Virus record (IMG/VR): IMGVR_UViG_3300027833_002080
Span: 1-64,000 of that record
DNA from: a virus
Strand: one strand, 5' to 3'
Length of the DNA: 64,000 bases
In this document: positions 12,782 to 22,825 of the stretch, piece after piece
How the letters are laid out: the number at the start of each line of letters is the position of its first letter
Position numbering within the stretch: position 1 is the stretch's first letter
Translations under genes and position numbers: made by a program
Notes under the pieces: generated by a model
The model's input: only the letters and a program-made list of their open reading frames with translations
Told to the model about the DNA's origin: nothing
Database searches by the model: none

Positions 12782-14759
12782 GTTTAAAAATATTAATCGG
12801 ATCCGTCCTGCGGCAGTGCACTTCGAAACTTACTCGCACTATACTAATGCTCTACCAGGCACTAGAGAATATTACTCTTACTGGGATGAAGAAAAAAATA
12901 GATGCTTGTATGGGTATACTGCTGATGAGGGCACCGAAGATGCCCTTTATATCACAGGTTTTCATTACTTCTATTTAAACTATTGCCCAATTGATCGAGC
13001 AGTAGACGAAGTTATGCCAGACGGCTCTATACAATCTAAACGTGAAAGAACATTCCCATCATTCTATGACGGTGATCACGATTACTTCACACAGATAGAT
13101 AAAGCACGAGCTACAAACCGCCACATGGTAGTACTCAAGGCTCGTCGTAAAGGTTACTCATATAAAGCAGGTTCAATGCTTGCTCGTAACTACTTCTTTG
13201 TTAAAAACTCAAAGAACTTTGTATTTGCAGGGCAAAAAGAATACCTTATTGGTGATGGGCTCTTATCGAAAGCGTGGGAATTCTTATCGTTTATCGATGA
13301 CAATACTGCATGGGCTCAACCTCGTTTAAGAGATAGAGAAATGAGTAAGATGTCTGGGTATAAGAAAAAAGTAAATGGTATTGAAATTGAATTAGGAATG
13401 AAATCCCAAATAATGGGGGTATCGTTAAAAGACAATCCAGATAAAGTGAGGGGAAAGGCGGGAGAACTTGTATTCTTTGAAGAAGCAGGATCTTTCCCTG
13501 GACTCCTTAAAGCTTGGGAGGTAACTATGCCTACAATGCGTCAAGGGGCTAAAACATTAGGTCTTATGATTGCCTTTGGTACAGGTGGTACAGAAGGTGC
13601 AGACTTTGAGGCTATGGAAGAGATATTTTACAATCCAGCTGCATATGACTGCATGGATTATACGAATATCTGGGATGAAGGCTCTATGGGGACTAAGTGC
13701 GGATACTTTGTACCTATATATAAAAACTTAGATGGGTTTATAGATGACAATGGTAACTCTCTTAAGACTATAGCGGTCGAGCACGAAACAGAGATGCGTA
13801 ACAAGAAAAAAGGCGCAGCTGATGCTAAATCATTAGATCAATACATTGCTGAGCACCCTTTTTCTCCGCAAGAAGCAACTCTGCAAGTTACTGCAAACTT
13901 ATTTGATGTAGCTTCACTGCAAGAGCAATACAATTACGTAAAGTCTAGAAATTTAAGTTCTCTTGGGACTATAGGCTCTTTCTACCACACCGCGGAAGGG
14001 CAAGTCAAGTTTCGAATGAATGGAGATCTAAAACAAATTATGAGATACCCGCATAGACGGGAAGACGATAACACTGGAGGTGTTGTAATCTATGAGTCTC
14101 CGTATAAAAATGAGAAGCAACAAGTACCCATGAACTTGTATGTTATTTGTCATGATCCATACGGGCAAAATCAATCTGCAGATAGTACGTCACTAGGGGC
14201 GGCATATGTTATTAAGCGTCCAAACAATGTTTCTAGCCCAGATGATATTATTGTTGCTAGCTACATAGGAAGGCCTAATACATCAGACGAATATAACAGG
14301 AACCTATTTATGTTAGCTGAGTATTACGGCTGTAAGATAGGTTTTGAGAATGATCGTGGAGAGATAATTGCATACGCTAAACGATACCGCAAGCTCCACA
14401 AATTGCAAGTAGAGTTTGAGATGCTAGATAAAAAAAGCTTGCAGTCTAAAACAGTTAGACGTCAGTACGGTATGCACATGACTGAGCAAAGAAAAAAACA
14501 AGGGGAAATCTACATACGAGATTGGCTAATTACCCCAAGGTCTAAAGACGTAGACGGGAACACGACTTTAAACTTAAATAAGATATACGATCTTGCTTTG
14601 CTGCAAGAATTAATAAAATTTAACCACAAAGGAAATTTTGACCGAGTAATGGCTCTAATGATCGGTATGTACCATACCAGAGAACTTTATAATACTGAAG
14701 TTAAAGAAGTATTAGAAGACCGATCACATGATTCTTGGTTTGATGCTAACTATCATTAG
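12768..14759 (+). CDS. terL: Terminase large subunit
   Basis: The 663-residue packaging motor shows an N-terminal ATPase: a Walker A-like segment LKARRKGYSYKAG (about 122-134, the deviating form usual in terminases) and Walker B LVFFEEAG with the catalytic Glu (about 234). A C-terminal RNase H-like nuclease domain begins at ICHDPYG (about 460), with later acidic residues including FENDRGE. It translocates DNA into the prohead and cuts concatemers. The GTG start overlaps the preceding gene by 14 bases. The length is slightly above typical TerL (about 450-600). Confidence 0.9.
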   Translation: MVNSKFKNINRIRPAAVHFETYSHYTNALPGTREYYSYWDEEKNRCLYGYTADEGTEDALYITGFHYFYLNYCPIDRAVDEVMPDGSIQSKRERTFPSFYDGDHDYFTQIDKARATNRHMVVLKARRKGYSYKAGSMLARNYFFVKNSKNFVFAGQKEYLIGDGLLSKAWEFLSFIDDNTAWAQPRLRDREMSKMSGYKKKVNGIEIELGMKSQIMGVSLKDNPDKVRGKAGELVFFEEAGSFPGLLKAWEVTMPTMRQGAKTLGLMIAFGTGGTEGADFEAMEEIFYNPAAYDCMDYTNIWDEGSMGTKCGYFVPIYKNLDGFIDDNGNSLKTIAVEHETEMRNKKKGAADAKSLDQYIAEHPFSPQEATLQVTANLFDVASLQEQYNYVKSRNLSSLGTIGSFYHTAEGQVKFRMNGDLKQIMRYPHRREDDNTGGVVIYESPYKNEKQQVPMNLYVICHDPYGQNQSADSTSLGAAYVIKRPNNVSSPDDIIVASYIGRPNTSDEYNRNLFMLAEYYGCKIGFENDRGEIIAYAKRYRKLHKLQVEFEMLDKKSLQSKTVRRQYGMHMTEQRKKQGEIYIRDWLITPRSKDVDGNTTLNLNKIYDLALLQELIKFNHKGNFDRVMALMIGMYHTRELYNTEVKEVLEDRSHDSWFDANYH

Positions 14760-14793
14760 TGGCATATTTATAATTATAAAGAAAATTTTTATA

Positions 14794-14829
14794 TTGGTTT
14801 TAAAGTCCCACTAAATTTTTGTAAATTTG
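14794..14829 (+). promoter_or_regulatory. TAAATTTG box before the portal gene
   Basis: TAAATTTG (14822-14829) matches TAnnTTTG. The nearest TTG (14794-14796) is 25 bases upstream, longer than usual. The ATG is seven bases after the box, so a transcript from here would be nearly leaderless. The same text TAAATTTGTTnAATTATG precedes the 23607 gene. Confidence 0.35.
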
Positions 14830-14836
14830 TTCAATT

Positions 14837-17143
14837 ATGAGCTACGATAATCTACCAAGACAAAAACTTCCTCTATCGAAGAAGACAAAAAAATGGAGAG
14901 AAGAGTGTGTAGATGGGTATATTGATTTATCTTCTAACACAGCTTCCCTTTCTTCACGAAGAGATGAATTAACTAAATTCTACGATTTCTATAACGGAGT
15001 TATTGATGATAGTGATTACAATCAATTACTCAAGCCTTACGGTAAAACTCGTAAGAACTTTCCTTCGCAGCTAAGAAATTTTCCTATAATTAAGCCGGTA
15101 ATAGATTTATTACTAGGCGAGAAAGCTAAACGACCTTTAAATTTTACAGTTAGCGTTCTTAATGGTAACGCAGTTACTAGAAAAGAAGAAGCAAAGAACG
15201 AAGCGATCTATAGAAACCTTCAACAGCATTTTGCTAATAAAGCAGCTGAAGCAGGTATAGATACAGGGATGGATGCTACCGAGGTAGAGATGCCTGAACA
15301 AATAGAAAAGTTATTTAATAATTCTTACGTAGATAACCGCGCAATCATGGGGCAAGCGTCCTTAAATTACGTAATGGCTACTCAAGAAGTAAAAGATAAA
15401 TTAAATAAAGCTTGGTTTCACTACTTAGTTTCAGGAGAAGTATACACGCACAGAGGTGTGCGTAACGGAGACCCTTTCTATGATATTTTAAATCCAGTAG
15501 ATGTAGACTATGATCTAGATCCAGATTTAGAGTTTGTCGAAGATGGAGATTGGGCTTTAGTTAGAAAGTTTGTGCATGCTTCTACAATCATTGATCATTT
15601 TTACGAAGAATTAACTCCAGAAGAAGTTGAGAGCTTAGAAGAGCCTCACGGAATGGGAAACTCACATATACCTTGGTTATCTGTAGGTTCTACAGGCCCA
15701 AATGCAAATCAATTTAACAATAGGTTAATTGAGGTAATTTCTGTTTACTGGAAATCTCGAAAACGTATTGGATTTGTAACATTTATGGATCCTGATACAG
15801 GACAACCAGAAGAAATAGAAGTAGAAGACGGGTTTAAAATGCCTCCAGAGCTTAAAGAGCAAGGCGGTAAGCTAGAATGGTTATGGGTTAACGAAGTTTG
15901 GGGTGGTCATAAAATTGACGGTAGAATCTATGTAGATGTAAACCCTTTACCAAACCAAAGAGCATCCTTAGATAATCCAGCAATTTGTAAGCTCCCAATT
16001 AATGGTAGACGCTATTCAAATATTAATGCTGAAAATATATCACTAGTTTCTATTGGTATACCTTATCAATTAACATATAACGTATACAAATATCGTCTTG
16101 AACTCGCTATCGCTCGTTCAAAGGATATTATTGCACAATTTGATATTAATATGATCCCAAAGAAGTGGGATATGGATAAGTTTATGTACTATGTAGAAGG
16201 TACAGGTATTGCGTGGGTAGATTACAACAAAGAAGGTGTAACATTATCTCCACAGCATCAATCTGTCTTGGATATGTCGATTAAGACTATTGAGCAGTAC
16301 ATAGTACTTTTAAATTCGATCATGGAAGAGTGGGAGAAGCTCTCTGGTGTCAATAAACAGCGTCAAGGGCAGATAGGTACCTACGAAGGAAAATCGACTT
16401 CTCAGCAAGCTATAATTCAGTCTTCACATATAACTGAAGATTTATTTAGAAAGTTTGGAAGATTAGAGCAAAGAGATTTACAAGGTTTGCTAGATTATTC
16501 TAAAGAAGCTTGGGTAGATGGTAAGAAATCATCTTTTATGATGCCAGATGGTACATTAGAATTTTTAGATGTTGAATCTATGTCTCATATGGAATCTAAT
16601 TATGGTATTTGGGTTACTGACTCTGGAGAAGAAACAGAAAAACTAGAGATAGCTAAACAAATGAGTCAATCAATGATTCAAAATGGTTTACCAGCGTCAG
16701 CAGTTGTTGAAATGCTAGATTCTAAAAACTTTGCGTCTATTAAATCTAATCTTAAAAAGGCAGAGCAACGCATGGAAGAGTTAGCTGAGAAACAGCAACA
16801 AGCAGAGCAGCAGCAACAACAAGCTCAACTAGAAATGGAGCAAGCTAAGTTGGATAACGAAAACATGAACAAAGAAAAAGATCGTGAAACTCAAATTGCC
16901 GTAGCAGAAATACACGCCGGACTCACTTCTGGTAAAAATGAAAATGACGCTATTGCTAAAGATCGCGAACTAGATATAAAAGAAAAAGAAGTTGGAATAA
17001 AAGAGCAAGATGTTGATGAAAAAGCTAGAGCGAGCCAATCAAAAGAGTCAAATGATCGCGCTAAAATTACGGAAGATTCTAAGAACGAAGATAAAAAGTT
17101 GGCAGCGGCAAAAGCAAAAGAGGCTAAAAAAACTAAAGAATAA
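14837..17143 (+). CDS. Portal protein
   Basis: The 768-residue protein directly follows TerL, as portal genes do, and has typical portal features: an early SQLRNFPIIKPVIDLLLGEK segment, a helical stem region around residues 470-560 containing EEWEKLSGVNKQRQGQIG, and a long C-terminal coiled coil (residues about 630-768) rich in Gln, Glu and Lys. It would form the dodecameric ring at the capsid vertex. The charged, low-complexity tail is longer than in many portals and may contact internal proteins. Confidence 0.85.
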   Translation: MSYDNLPRQKLPLSKKTKKWREECVDGYIDLSSNTASLSSRRDELTKFYDFYNGVIDDSDYNQLLKPYGKTRKNFPSQLRNFPIIKPVIDLLLGEKAKRPLNFTVSVLNGNAVTRKEEAKNEAIYRNLQQHFANKAAEAGIDTGMDATEVEMPEQIEKLFNNSYVDNRAIMGQASLNYVMATQEVKDKLNKAWFHYLVSGEVYTHRGVRNGDPFYDILNPVDVDYDLDPDLEFVEDGDWALVRKFVHASTIIDHFYEELTPEEVESLEEPHGMGNSHIPWLSVGSTGPNANQFNNRLIEVISVYWKSRKRIGFVTFMDPDTGQPEEIEVEDGFKMPPELKEQGGKLEWLWVNEVWGGHKIDGRIYVDVNPLPNQRASLDNPAICKLPINGRRYSNINAENISLVSIGIPYQLTYNVYKYRLELAIARSKDIIAQFDINMIPKKWDMDKFMYYVEGTGIAWVDYNKEGVTLSPQHQSVLDMSIKTIEQYIVLLNSIMEEWEKLSGVNKQRQGQIGTYEGKSTSQQAIIQSSHITEDLFRKFGRLEQRDLQGLLDYSKEAWVDGKKSSFMMPDGTLEFLDVESMSHMESNYGIWVTDSGEETEKLEIAKQMSQSMIQNGLPASAVVEMLDSKNFASIKSNLKKAEQRMEELAEKQQQAEQQQQQAQLEMEQAKLDNENMNKEKDRETQIAVAEIHAGLTSGKNENDAIAKDRELDIKEKEVGIKEQDVDEKARASQSKESNDRAKITEDSKNEDKKLAAAKAKEAKKTKE

Positions 17144-17154
17144 AAATAGCTTAC

Positions 17155-19197
17155 GTGACTGAACAGAATCCGATAGAGTTAATAAGGCAAGCTATAGCAG
17201 GAGAGTTACAAACTACTGTTACTGAAGCGTTGCAACAAACAGAGCAAGTAGAACAGGGGGAGCCTTCTGCTCAATCTGAAGCACCTCAAGCGCCTCAGCC
17301 TGGACCAGTTATGCCTACTCGTTCTCCATCAATGCCTTCAATGCCTACTCAAAAATCTTCACTTGTAAATTCTTTTGAATCTACTCCTACAGGGTTAAAT
17401 CCTACGGGTGGTAGATCTGATGGACCTTTATCTACGTATAAACATGGAGGTGAGCACAAAAAAACAAAAGAAAAGGTTAAAAGAGATGATTCAATTAATC
17501 TTAATCTTGTACAAAGAGAAGACAAATATATTAAAGATAAATTAGATGCTGGAGAGTGGGATCCTATAGGATCAACAGCTAAAGGAGTAGTAAATGCAGC
17601 AAAAGCTGCAGGTACTTTAGATAATATGAAAAACTGGTTGATAAATAAAGTATCGCCAGGTCCGTATCCTACAGGTCCTCAAGCTGTTTCTCATGTATAT
17701 AAATCTATTAAAGATCCTCAAGGCTTACAATATGTTGATAGACCTGCAAATAGACCTGTAGATCCTAATGCTTTTCAAATGCCGTTAAACCCTAACGATC
17801 CTTTGTATAATCAAAAAGCTAATCCAGAGTTATACAACTTACCAGATAAGCAAAACCCAGATAAAGTTTTAAGATCTGACTACAGAATGTATAATCAATT
17901 TTTAGGTACTGGTTATGATGATGATTTACCTGAATCTAAATTTAAACCATCTAAGTCTAAAGACCCTAACTCTAAATACTATTCAGCTGCGCAGTACTAC
18001 GGGGACCCGCAAACTTTGTTAGATCGAATGGTAAGATCTAGAGGACAAAACGATCCTGAAGGATCTTCTTATCTACCATGGGAAGAATCTGAGCTAGATA
18101 ATTTAAAATCTGAAAAAGGTACATGGAGTAGAGGTATGGGGGTAAATTCTTTACCATTTAGTGATGACCCTGGAACCACAGATACTTTCCATCCAATGGA
18201 AAATTGGAAAATGGGTGCTGGAGAAGATGAGCACGGGAAATATATGAGTATTTATGATAAATATGATTTTAAGTCCGAAAAATTAAATTCTCTTGGAGAA
18301 CCTTTTGAGATATACGATCGTATTCATTATACAACAGATAAAGACGGTAACCGTAAATACAAAGAGGTGAAACGTAACGGAGGGTTAAAATATGAAGAAG
18401 GTGGATTAAAATATGATGAAGGAGGACCTAAGAAAAAACTAAAGAAAGGTACTAACGTTAAGCAGCTTCAAAACTTTTTAATTAAAAAGGGGTATGACTT
18501 AGGGGCGGGAGAAGGCAAGGCTATTACAAAAGGGTTAGGAAGCTTTGGACCTAAAACTAGAGCTGCTTTAGCAGAATATCAAAAAGCTAATTCAAGTACA
18601 GCTAGAGCTGAAGTAATTAGTAGCAACGCTATAGTGCCTACTCCAATAAGAGAAATGTTAAAATCTGTATTTATGCCAGACTGGATGTATAAAATGCAAG
18701 GTACTATGACTCAAGATGATTTTACAGGAAGGCAAGTGAGTAAATTAAAAGAGCTTACAAACACAGCTTTAAAAAATAAAAAGACGGGGCTCAGTTATGA
18801 GGCTAACAGTAAACAAGATGCATACGACGAGCATGGAACGTCTGATCTAGGAAATACTGCGAGTGCACTAGATGTAGCTAAAACACTGTATAGTCCTGCA
18901 TACAATTTAAAAACCACTTTAGGTAATGCAAATATTATAGAAACTCCTGAATACTATGATGACGAAGGTAATGTAGTACCATCACAAAGATTTGTTAATG
19001 ATGTGTATGATTTTAATAATTCTTCTAAAGCTCAAAGTAAAGACGTAAGCCATTTAGATAGGTGGAAAGACATCTGGAATTCTAAAAGCCTTTATACTGG
19101 AGCTAGAAAATTTGCTAAACATTATGCTAACCCTGATGGGAGGGATGTAATGATTAAAGTCCAAGAAGAAGGTGGGCTTAGGAAGAAAAAGAAGTAA
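17155..19197 (+). CDS. Head-associated protein with a peptidoglycan-binding-like domain
   Basis: The 680-residue protein begins with a Pro/Ser/Gln-rich low-complexity region. Residues about 430-480 fit a PG_binding_1 repeat (VKQLQNFLIKKGYDLG, then SFGPKTRAALAEYQKAN). Basic GG motifs occur at 408-425 (NGGLKY, EGGLKY, EGGP) and at the C-terminus (EGGLRKKKK). A GTG start follows the portal stop by 11 bases. A structural or ejected protein that meets the cell wall during entry is plausible. The gene ends in a 9-bp hairpin. Confidence 0.55.
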   Translation: MTEQNPIELIRQAIAGELQTTVTEALQQTEQVEQGEPSAQSEAPQAPQPGPVMPTRSPSMPSMPTQKSSLVNSFESTPTGLNPTGGRSDGPLSTYKHGGEHKKTKEKVKRDDSINLNLVQREDKYIKDKLDAGEWDPIGSTAKGVVNAAKAAGTLDNMKNWLINKVSPGPYPTGPQAVSHVYKSIKDPQGLQYVDRPANRPVDPNAFQMPLNPNDPLYNQKANPELYNLPDKQNPDKVLRSDYRMYNQFLGTGYDDDLPESKFKPSKSKDPNSKYYSAAQYYGDPQTLLDRMVRSRGQNDPEGSSYLPWEESELDNLKSEKGTWSRGMGVNSLPFSDDPGTTDTFHPMENWKMGAGEDEHGKYMSIYDKYDFKSEKLNSLGEPFEIYDRIHYTTDKDGNRKYKEVKRNGGLKYEEGGLKYDEGGPKKKLKKGTNVKQLQNFLIKKGYDLGAGEGKAITKGLGSFGPKTRAALAEYQKANSSTARAEVISSNAIVPTPIREMLKSVFMPDWMYKMQGTMTQDDFTGRQVSKLKELTNTALKNKKTGLSYEANSKQDAYDEHGTSDLGNTASALDVAKTLYSPAYNLKTTLGNANIIETPEYYDDEGNVVPSQRFVNDVYDFNNSSKAQSKDVSHLDRWKDIWNSKSLYTGARKFAKHYANPDGRDVMIKVQEEGGLRKKKK

Positions 19198-19220
19198 AGT
19201 GTTATATAATAATAACACTT
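19197..19220 (+). terminator. Hairpin after the 680-residue protein
   Basis: AAGTGTTAT (19197-19205) and ATAACACTT (19212-19220) form a perfect 9-bp stem with the loop ATAATA, beginning within the stop codon. It is followed by AAGAAAA rather than a U-tract, so it may stabilise or process RNA rather than terminate. Confidence 0.4.
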
Positions 19221-19261
19221 AAGAAAACTAACTAATATGTAAAAGTATTAATTATATTATT

Positions 19262-19269
19262 TATTTTTG
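19262..19269 (+). promoter_or_regulatory. TATTTTTG box before scaffold and capsid genes
   Basis: TATTTTTG fits TAnnTTTG and lies 21 bases upstream of the scaffold-like gene start, in a 93-base gap after a hairpin. No TTTG is seen at the proper upstream spacing. It could give the capsid genes a separate transcript. Confidence 0.35.
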
Positions 19270-19290
19270 TTAACATAAAAACCAACCAAT

Positions 19291-20394
19291 ATGAATGAAG
19301 AACACGATGAAATCGCGTTAGACGACATCACTATAGACGATGTAGTTGGAGGGGATACCCTAGACGAGATTACAGACGGCTTAGATTTGCCGGACGCAGA
19401 CGAAGCTCCAGAAGAAGAGCTTTTAGAAGAAGATAATTCTCTTGAAGACATTGAACCAGATTCTGAAGAAGACGAAGGTGATGACGAAGAAGAATACGAA
19501 GAAGATGAAAACCAAGAAAATGAAGAAGACGACGAAGATGACGAAAGTGAAGAATCTACTGTAGTCTCTGAAGTTTTAGAAAAACTTGGATATGAGCTTG
19601 AAGAAGAGTATGAGGATACTCCAGAAGGCTTAACAAAAATGACAAAAGCAGTAGCATCTAAAATGGCTGATGATCAGTTAGATGAAGTGCTACAAAATTT
19701 TCCTCTTGTTAAACAACATTTAGAATATGTATTACAGGGGGGAGAGTCACAAAAATTTATGTCAGCGCACGATCCGAGAGCGGACTACGCTACATTTGAA
19801 TTAAATGAAAATGACTCTGCATCGCAAAAAGCAATTTTAGCCAATTATTTTGAGCTAAAAGGGCATGATAAAGAGTTTACAAATGAGTTATTAGAAGACT
19901 ATGAGGATTCTGGTAAATTGTTTAAAAAGGCTGCTGCAGCTAAGGAAGCTTTAGGAAAGTACCAAGCAACAGAGCGTGAAAAAATGTTTGAAACGCAAAA
20001 AGAAGAACAACAAAAAGTTTTTCAAGAACAAAAGCAATTTTGGGATGGCATTTCAGACACTATAAATGAAGCACAAGAATTTGCAGGGGTATCAATTCCT
20101 GAAAAAGAGAAAGGAAAGTTTTTTAACTATATTTCTCAACCTGTAAATAACGAAGGGCTTACACAGAGAGATCTCGATCATAAAGATGCGGAGATGGACG
20201 TTAAATTAGCTATTGACTATTTGATGTACAAAGGGTTTAACTTAGACGAAATGATAAATCGTAAAGCGACAACTAAAAGTGCTCAAACTTTAAGAAGTAA
20301 AATTTCTTCAAGACAAGATTCAGTTAAGAATGCTAACAGAGCAAAACGACGTTCTAAATCTATAAACGTAGACGATTTAGATCTTTCATTTTAA
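19291..20394 (+). CDS. Probable capsid scaffolding protein
   Basis: The 367-residue product has an extremely acidic N-terminal third (runs of Glu and Asp through residue 90), a helical middle and a basic C-terminus (ANRAKRRSKSINVDDLDLSF). It lies immediately before the major capsid gene. Acidic, helical protein, basic C-terminal capsid-contact segment and this position are the hallmarks of tailed-phage scaffolds. No protease motif was seen. Confidence 0.65.
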   Translation: MNEEHDEIALDDITIDDVVGGDTLDEITDGLDLPDADEAPEEELLEEDNSLEDIEPDSEEDEGDDEEEYEEDENQENEEDDEDDESEESTVVSEVLEKLGYELEEEYEDTPEGLTKMTKAVASKMADDQLDEVLQNFPLVKQHLEYVLQGGESQKFMSAHDPRADYATFELNENDSASQKAILANYFELKGHDKEFTNELLEDYEDSGKLFKKAAAAKEALGKYQATEREKMFETQKEEQQKVFQEQKQFWDGISDTINEAQEFAGVSIPEKEKGKFFNYISQPVNNEGLTQRDLDHKDAEMDVKLAIDYLMYKGFNLDEMINRKATTKSAQTLRSKISSRQDSVKNANRAKRRSKSINVDDLDLSF

Positions 20395-20434
20395 AAACGG
20401 CAATATTTAAACTTTGCATATAAATTAATTGAAA

Positions 20435-21871
20435 ATGGCAGTAAACGGAAACAACATTCATGTAAGGAAATCTTACTATAATGATTCACAAATGACTGAT
20501 ATGAACAGTCTTGCGAATGCTATGTTGTCTAAGCCAACTGAATTGTCACCGATAATCACTCACCTAGCTGGTAAAGAAGATAAGCGTTTTCCGCTTTCAT
20601 TTTTAACTGAAGGTGTTGGAAATGTTAAATCTATTGATAGATTAGAATATGAGTATCGGATTAAGACTCACAGGTTGACTACTAGACCCCTAGCAAAAGC
20701 ACACACCGCACTAGGTGATGGTAACACATTTTATCTTGAATTCCACGATAAGTGGTTTATTAAAGATTACGTATTAGTAAACGCTTATGGCGAGCAAGTA
20801 CGTATTATGGCAGAACCAGAAGCAGTCGGAGCAAATTACAGATATTTAGTACAAATGATTAACCCAGACGCTACAGCTAATATTACAGCTGGAGACGAAG
20901 GTGATCTTTGGGCTCAAATGTATGCACCAGTAGGAGTTGATTTCTCTCGTGGAAACGCATCTAACTGGGAAGTTCCTGGTAAAGTACGTAACAAGATTGG
21001 TACTATTCGTAAATCATACCACATGTCTGGTAATGCTAAAGATTTTGTAGCTGAATTTACACTTCCTAAAAGAGGTGGCGGTTCTACAAAGCTTTGGATG
21101 GATTACGAAGAATACACTCACATGCTTAACTTCAAAGAAGAGTGTGAAATGTATTACTGGTACGGTCAAAAGACTTACGATTCTTCAGGAAAGTCTACTA
21201 TGAAAGATGAAAATGGACAACCAGTTCTTGTTGGTCCAGGTCTTTTAGAGCAGGTTATTAATAAGGATACTTACTCTACTTTAACAGAGAGTAAAATTAA
21301 AAATATCATTGGTGACTTATTCTACGGAATGACAGACGCTAATGCTAAGCAAGTTACTTTGTACACAGGTACTGGTGGAGCTCGTGAATTTGACGAAGCT
21401 CTTAAAGGTCACATGGGTGCTGATAGTAACTCTTGGAAAGTTGGTGGTGAAAACCGCTTTATTACAGGTTCAGGTCGTAGCTTAGGTGTTACTGGTTACT
21501 TTACTTCGTATGATCACGTAGATGGTCACTCAGTAAAAGTAGTTAAACTACCTATGTTTGATCATGGTCCTGTTGCTGATGCTCGTGCTAAGCACCCTGT
21601 TACAGGATACTCTCTTGAATCATACCGTATGGTATTTGTTGATCAGTCTAACTATGACGGTCAAGCAAACGTACAGATGATCTCTAAGAAAGGTCGTGAA
21701 ATGATGAGATGGTGTGTTGCCGGTTCAGTTGTACCTCGTGGGTTTGATTCTGGTTCTGCTAGAGCTTCCGACGTGGATGGTGCTTCTGTGCACATGTTAA
21801 AGACTGCAGGTATCGTTCTTAAACGATTCGACACCTCTCTTGACATTGAATGTACAGCTGCATCACTATAA
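20435..21871 (+). CDS. Major capsid protein
   Basis: The 478-residue product (MAVNGNNIHVRKSYYNDSQ...) has the N-terminal LTEGVGNVKSIDRLEYEYRI segment, similar to crAss-like capsid proteins, and a mixed alpha/beta body consistent with the HK97 fold. It follows the scaffold-like gene, is followed by a strong terminator and shows strong use of frequent codons, all expected for the most abundant virion protein. The ATG at 20435 is preferred over the in-frame TTG two codons upstream. Confidence 0.85.
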   Translation: MAVNGNNIHVRKSYYNDSQMTDMNSLANAMLSKPTELSPIITHLAGKEDKRFPLSFLTEGVGNVKSIDRLEYEYRIKTHRLTTRPLAKAHTALGDGNTFYLEFHDKWFIKDYVLVNAYGEQVRIMAEPEAVGANYRYLVQMINPDATANITAGDEGDLWAQMYAPVGVDFSRGNASNWEVPGKVRNKIGTIRKSYHMSGNAKDFVAEFTLPKRGGGSTKLWMDYEEYTHMLNFKEECEMYYWYGQKTYDSSGKSTMKDENGQPVLVGPGLLEQVINKDTYSTLTESKIKNIIGDLFYGMTDANAKQVTLYTGTGGAREFDEALKGHMGADSNSWKVGGENRFITGSGRSLGVTGYFTSYDHVDGHSVKVVKLPMFDHGPVADARAKHPVTGYSLESYRMVFVDQSNYDGQANVQMISKKGREMMRWCVAGSVVPRGFDSGSARASDVDGASVHMLKTAGIVLKRFDTSLDIECTAASL

Positions 21872-21916
21872 GAAGGCGTTAATCGCGTGTCTATATATTG
21901 GTTTTTTGGTTGAGTT

Positions 21917-21950
21917 GTGGGGGAGAAATCCCCCACTTCTTTAACTTTTA
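21917..21950 (+). terminator. Intrinsic terminator after the capsid gene
   Basis: GTGGGGGA and TCCCCCAC form a perfect 8-bp GC-rich stem with a GAAA tetraloop, followed by TTCTTTAACTTTT. It would end or attenuate the capsid transcript and protect its 3' end. Confidence 0.8.
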
Positions 21951-22001
21951 AATAGAGGGAATTATTCTTTATACCTCACCTAACTAATAAAGAACTTACA
22001 T

Positions 22002-22805
22002 ATGAGCAAAAAAATTTTTATAAGACGTAAGGAGATTAACAATCACTTACCAAAAGAGGTACTAGCAGAGGCTGTATCTAAATTGAGTAGTGTCTATGTA
22101 AACAGACAGCCTTTAAAAGGGTTATCTGTAGAAGACGAAAAAAAATATCTTAACGGTATTTTAGATGTAGGCCCAGAACATGTTGATTGGCCAAAACACA
22201 TTAAAAGATATTGGGCAGAAATGAGTATTCCTATAAGCTTTACAGGAGTTGAATTAGAAGTAGGAACCCATTCAGATGGATCTCCTATAAACATAATAGA
22301 TTGGATTAAATACCAATTTGCTTTAAAGCACCCATTTGTAGCTTTATCAAAAGAAGAAATGGTTGGTAGAAAAAAATTCTTTATTCTTGATACGTCAAGA
22401 GCAGAGCAAGCTAAATTTAATTCTATTCAATTAAAGAAAGATGCAGACAGAGAGTTTATTAAATTGTCTTCAGATGTTAAAGGAATGCGTAGAGTGTTAC
22501 GATTAATTTCGTCCCACAATCCGGATAGAATGACAGATGAGCAAGTTGAAACAGCTCTTTATACTGTTAAAGATAAAGAACCTAAAAAGTTTATAAAAAC
22601 AACTACTGATAAAAACTTAGAAATAAAAGCAGAAATTGATGAAATGGTGTCTGCAGGAGTTTTAAGAAAAATTGGTAATCAAATTATTTTTATAGACGAA
22701 ATACTAGGTGAAACAATGGATGATACTGTGATCTATTTGAAAAACAAAAAGAACTCAGGCAAGCTAACAACTTTGAGAGCAAAACTTAAAGAAGTAGCAA
22801 TTTAA
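22002..22805 (+). CDS. Hypothetical head or connector protein (267 aa)
   Basis: The protein is soluble and basic, with a central segment DWIKYQFALKHPFVALSKEEM and a helical C-terminus. I cannot name its family. It sits between the capsid terminator and a ring-type connector gene, where crAss-like phages keep conserved head-completion genes, so a structural role is likely. Confidence 0.5.
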   Translation: MSKKIFIRRKEINNHLPKEVLAEAVSKLSSVYVNRQPLKGLSVEDEKKYLNGILDVGPEHVDWPKHIKRYWAEMSIPISFTGVELEVGTHSDGSPINIIDWIKYQFALKHPFVALSKEEMVGRKKFFILDTSRAEQAKFNSIQLKKDADREFIKLSSDVKGMRRVLRLISSHNPDRMTDEQVETALYTVKDKEPKKFIKTTTDKNLEIKAEIDEMVSAGVLRKIGNQIIFIDEILGETMDDTVIYLKNKKNSGKLTTLRAKLKEVAI

Positions 22806-22825
22806 TGTAATGGAATAATATACTA

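Noticed and set aside
16740-17140. Gln/Glu/Lys-rich tail of the portal as a separate coiled-coil gene
   Set aside because: The frame is continuous with the portal and no new start with suitable context was found.
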